Source of the DNA: Diphasiastrum complanatum
Lineage: Eukaryota; Streptophyta; Lycopodiopsida; Lycopodiales; Lycopodiaceae
Direction: 5' to 3'
DNA: 64,000 nt
Assembly: GCA_029204225.1 (NCBI GenBank)
Contig: CM055109.1
Coordinates: 24,642,422 to 24,706,421, forward strand
The notes beneath the pieces are model-generated. The model worked only from the letters and a program-made list of their open reading frames with translations, did no database searches and was not told where the DNA came from. Below, piece after piece: positions 60,841 through 64,000 of the stretch. How positions within the stretch are numbered: position 1 is the stretch's first letter; each line of letters begins with the position of its first letter. Made by a program: the position numbers and the translations under genes.

Positions 60841-61225
60841 GAAAACTTGCCACGACGTGGCAAGTTTTTGATCATTGGTACAATTTGCCACGTGTGGCAA
60901 ACTTCAAAAGCTTTTTTAAGAATTTTGCCACATGTGGCAAAATTCAGCATTCTAGAAAAAAATGCCACGTGTGGCAAATTTCCAGAATTTCAAGCGTGGC
61001 AGTGCCACGCGAATTTGAATTGCTTTGACCCCCCCCCCAAAAAAAAAAAAAAAAAAATGTTCGGAAGAAGAGCCGGTGACGGAAAACTTTGACGGCGTGG
61101 CAGTGCCACGTGTGGCACACGTGGCAGTGCCATGCAGTTTGCCACGCGATTGCCACGAACATTGACACGCAAGGGCCGTCGGGTCAAATCTGGTCCTCAT
61201 CTTATGTGTGTGGCAATGGGCCTAT
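60841..61225. repeat. GTGGCA palindrome cluster of repeat S, copy 3
   Basis: Inverted repeats centred at about 60855 (CTTGCCACGACGTGGCAAG), 60892, 60934 (TTTTGCCACATGTGGCAAAA, perfect 20 bp), 60969, 61001, then a dense group at 61090-61165. C10-A20 run at 61029-61058. Centres are 32-42 bp apart. Confidence 0.85.
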
Positions 61226-63534
61226 ATTTGTAGTTTTGATCCTATTGATACAGCATCCATCCCGCGAAGAATTGTGGACCTCCCCATATCCAAAACACTA
61301 GCACATGAAGACATTGGTGACAATTCTACACCTACATCTGGTAATTCTGCCCCCAACTGAAAATTGTTTCTATCCAGATTACACAACCAACTAGAATCCG
61401 ATTTGGCAACGAATACATAAAGGTGTTAGGTAAATTGTGGTAAATTGCTAACATACCGAAAGTTCCTATCAGTAGATTGTCATGGAACAAATAACATAAC
61501 TATAACTGATTAACCTGACATATCAAAATCTAACTAATAACCATTCACAAAGTGCAATAACATTGAATAACATGATTGCATTTCCACATCTCTATTATTA
61601 CAATACAATACAACAAATTGGCAGAGTATAACCATCACATAAACTAGAATTTCCATTACATCAAGGATCGTACCATGGGAAAAGACGTTACTTAAGTTAC
61701 ATTCCATCTTAACATTGAAATATACATAATTTAGACAATGAAGGTAGTGACACAATTCTACACCAAAACTACTTGAAAGGTCTTAAGCAAGGCACTCCTA
61801 CTTGCAGCCTATAGCCTGACATAAACTTGTATCACAACTCACATAATGCTCAGCTCTAACCCTTTTAACGCTTGATCACACTTTTTCTATCCAACGTAAA
61901 ACCAAGAGTCCCTTTCAACTACAAGTTCCCTGTCTATACAATCTCGAACTCACCACAAGAGCCTTCCCAAAACTCCGCAGAAGACTGCCAGTATTTTGTA
62001 TGCAGTTCTCTCATGGTTGGTACAACTTCCATTGCTAAGACAGCATCAAGATCGCAATCGTCACACATGCGGTTGCTTTCGATCCGTTCAACTTCCATTC
62101 CTCTTTACCCAAATATGATCTTTCCATTCTAAGTCAACAACCCTAAAAACAATCTTTTTGGTGCTTTTTGTCCTATCTACACATTACTGAACACACCGTA
62201 GTCATCCCTACAACGACTTATCCTAATCCATCTACCTAACAACATTAATACAACTAAAGGTCCAAGTAAATAAACAATCTTATACATACAAAATACCTTA
62301 AAATGGCCCGTCTAACAGGTAAGTTGGCTAATTTTGGCAACTCTAACAATGACGTAGCAGACACAGTCGTAGGCGAAGCTATCCCACCCAAAACACTTCC
62401 AACTGGTGCCAATTCAAAATGTCGTAATACACGTAACAACAACTGATCCTTATCATTCACAAATCTTGACACCAAATGTGGTGTTCGATCGGTCAGCATG
62501 ATGTGATTCAAACATTCCCTGGTTAACAATATATAACTGTTGGAGGGTTTACGGATATCAAGGAAACCCTAGCTAGATTATTCATTTATGAGTGAGAGGG
62601 ATTTGACACCTGCGTGTGTAAGTCCAACCCGATGATGACATAGTCATTTGATTAGTTAAAAGTTAATAACATGACTTGAGGCCTTTTTGCGGCAATTAAA
62701 TGTTGTTAGGCCTAACAGTCAAGCTAGTGAATAAAAAGATGCTCCCCCCAAATTTCAAATTTCAAATAATTTGGGAGGTGGAAACTGGTCAATAGGATGT
62801 GAAGCCAAAGCCCTAAAATCCACTATATATATTAGTCCTTTGTGATTAATTTTACATGTTTAATATGAAATTAATTCAGTTGGAACCTTTATTGATTTTT
62901 CAACTGGATGTCCTTGCTCCATCTATCATATTTTCTTACTATATTTATGTTTATTGGATATGGTAATTGTGGGATTTGATTATTGCTTTTATTTTTGTCA
63001 TAGAGAAAGAGAGACAGAGAAAAGAAATGTAAGCTTGATCTTTTGTTGGGTAGTGTTAATGGGTCGTAGTGGCTACCGTTAATAGATCGTAGTTCTAGAT
63101 GTGTACTCATAAGCAGGCATGTGAGTTTGATTGACGAATACGCTGTCATCGAAATGAACTTATGTGTGACAACTTAACCCTCTTCATCTTTTGATGCTTT
63201 GCATTTGCTAGGATCCACGGCTAAAGAAGTACGAAGGAAAGACCTAATCCTCGTCACATAACAACATAATGTTGTGTTTTATAATCGCAACAATCCAAGA
63301 AGAAGAATAAGACCAAAGCTGACCAAACTGATTCTAACCACAACAATTGCATGATTGACTTCAACAATAGCCCAAGACCAAACTCTTCTACAAATACTGC
63401 AAGAGAATCAATCATGAAATCAAGGATTGTCGAGTTCTAAAGCACAAGAATGCAGCAGCAAAAAAGAAATTATGATATTTTTGGAGAGCTCATAGTATCT
63501 GATTTGATATACATTGTTATAGCCATATTTAGTT
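61226..63534 (+). repeat. Repeat S, copy 3, with Copia gag remnant
   Basis: Direct copy of 33836-36119, about 95% identical by eye. TATA-like TATATATA at 62824-62831; knuckle remnant YKYCKRINHEIKDC at about 63392-63440 with the same lost first Cys. Confidence 0.8.
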
Positions 63535-63931
63535 ACAAACATGGAATAGTCCTAATATGGTAGACCGGCCCTCCAGTGTTCGAGATTATTGGTCATGTCG
63601 AGATTTAATTCCACGTCGAGGCCTATTGGTGACTAATGACCTTGAGAGGACCCAAACACATATGGAGTAGTGCATGTACATTTTCTGATAATCAAAGTGC
63701 CATTGTTGTATCAGCCAGACCTAAATCTCATTCCAAGAGTAAGCACATTGAACTGAAGTATCCTTTCGTCAGAAGCAAAGTTCTCAACGAAGAGGTCAGA
63801 TTGCAGTACTGTAGAATGCAAGATATGACATCTGATATTTTTACCAAAGCATTAAGTTTGGAATCACACAGAAGATTTTGTGTAAAACTAAGTTTGAAGG
63901 TCAAGGCATTCAAGGATTCAGATTAAGAGGG
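63535..63931 (+). pseudogene. P-LTR fragment fused to Copia RNase H tail
   Basis: 63535-63680 is the P-type LTR start; 63636-63926 is an open frame crossing the join: SDNQSAIVVSA, KSKHIELKYPFVRSKV, YCRMQDMTSDIFTKAL. Same fusion as 36120-36541. The polypurine tract is degraded (TTAAGAGGGAG). Confidence 0.85.
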
Positions 63932-64000
63932 AGCGTTAGATTATTCTCTTTCTTACTGATCAAATAATCGGTTATAATCTTCATCCGTTGTTTATCTAGT
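63932..64000 (+). mobile_element. LTR start at the window edge
   Basis: Matches 36542-36610. The first bases are altered (CGTTAGATTATTC where S2 has TGTAGGATTATTC). It runs off the window. Confidence 0.6.

Overview
This is nuclear DNA of a land plant with a large, repeat-rich genome. Evidence for a plant: Copia and Gypsy LTR retrotransposons primed by the plant-type tRNA-iMet site TGGTATCAGAGC, CACTA (En/Spm) TNP2 transposase pieces, and one S1-type self-incompatibility-homologue (SPH) gene at the left edge. The species cannot be set from the sequence. About 95% of the window looks like nested, mostly decayed mobile DNA, and the SPH gene is the only candidate host gene.

Layout. 1-822: SPH-like gene with a TATA box and CT microsatellite leader. 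823-5650: left arm of a long inverted repeat (mate at 49.3-51.7 kb), containing a reversed Copia LTR ('R'), a reversed integrase scrap, then a repeat I call 'L' and a reversed LTR end ('P'). 7.1-11.3 kb: an unfamiliar two-gene convergent cassette, a coiled-coil gene plus a DDE-transposase-like gene on + and an unknown acidic-tailed gene on -, followed by a 376-bp MITE. 12.4-14.6 kb: Gypsy gag-pol relic. 14.7-17.4 kb: reversed Copia R. 17.4-28.95 kb and 51.7-64.0 kb: two paralogous blocks with the same order, L/gypsy gag, then CACTA TNP2, then a SET-domain gene, then palindrome cluster, then repeat 'S'. In the first block TNP2 is amplified as a 1,029-bp tandem array. In the second block an extra module 'X' (putative CACTA ORF1) lies between the SET gene and S. 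28.95-47.9 kb: Copia family A (5' LTR, gag, pol, 3' LTR) cut by X, S2, P, L, a MITE and a head-to-head Copia 'Z'. 48.3-50.1 kb: Copia R in + orientation.

How the parts fit. The most notable proposal is a CACTA-lineage element that, reading the - strand, carries palindromic subterminal DNA, X, a repeat-plus-SET-domain protein, and TNP2. Every copy here carries disabling stops, several of them shared between copies, so this window holds relics and not a live element. All gene calls come from reading the sequence and conceptual translation. Percent identities are by eye, and family assignments are from recalled motifs without any database search.
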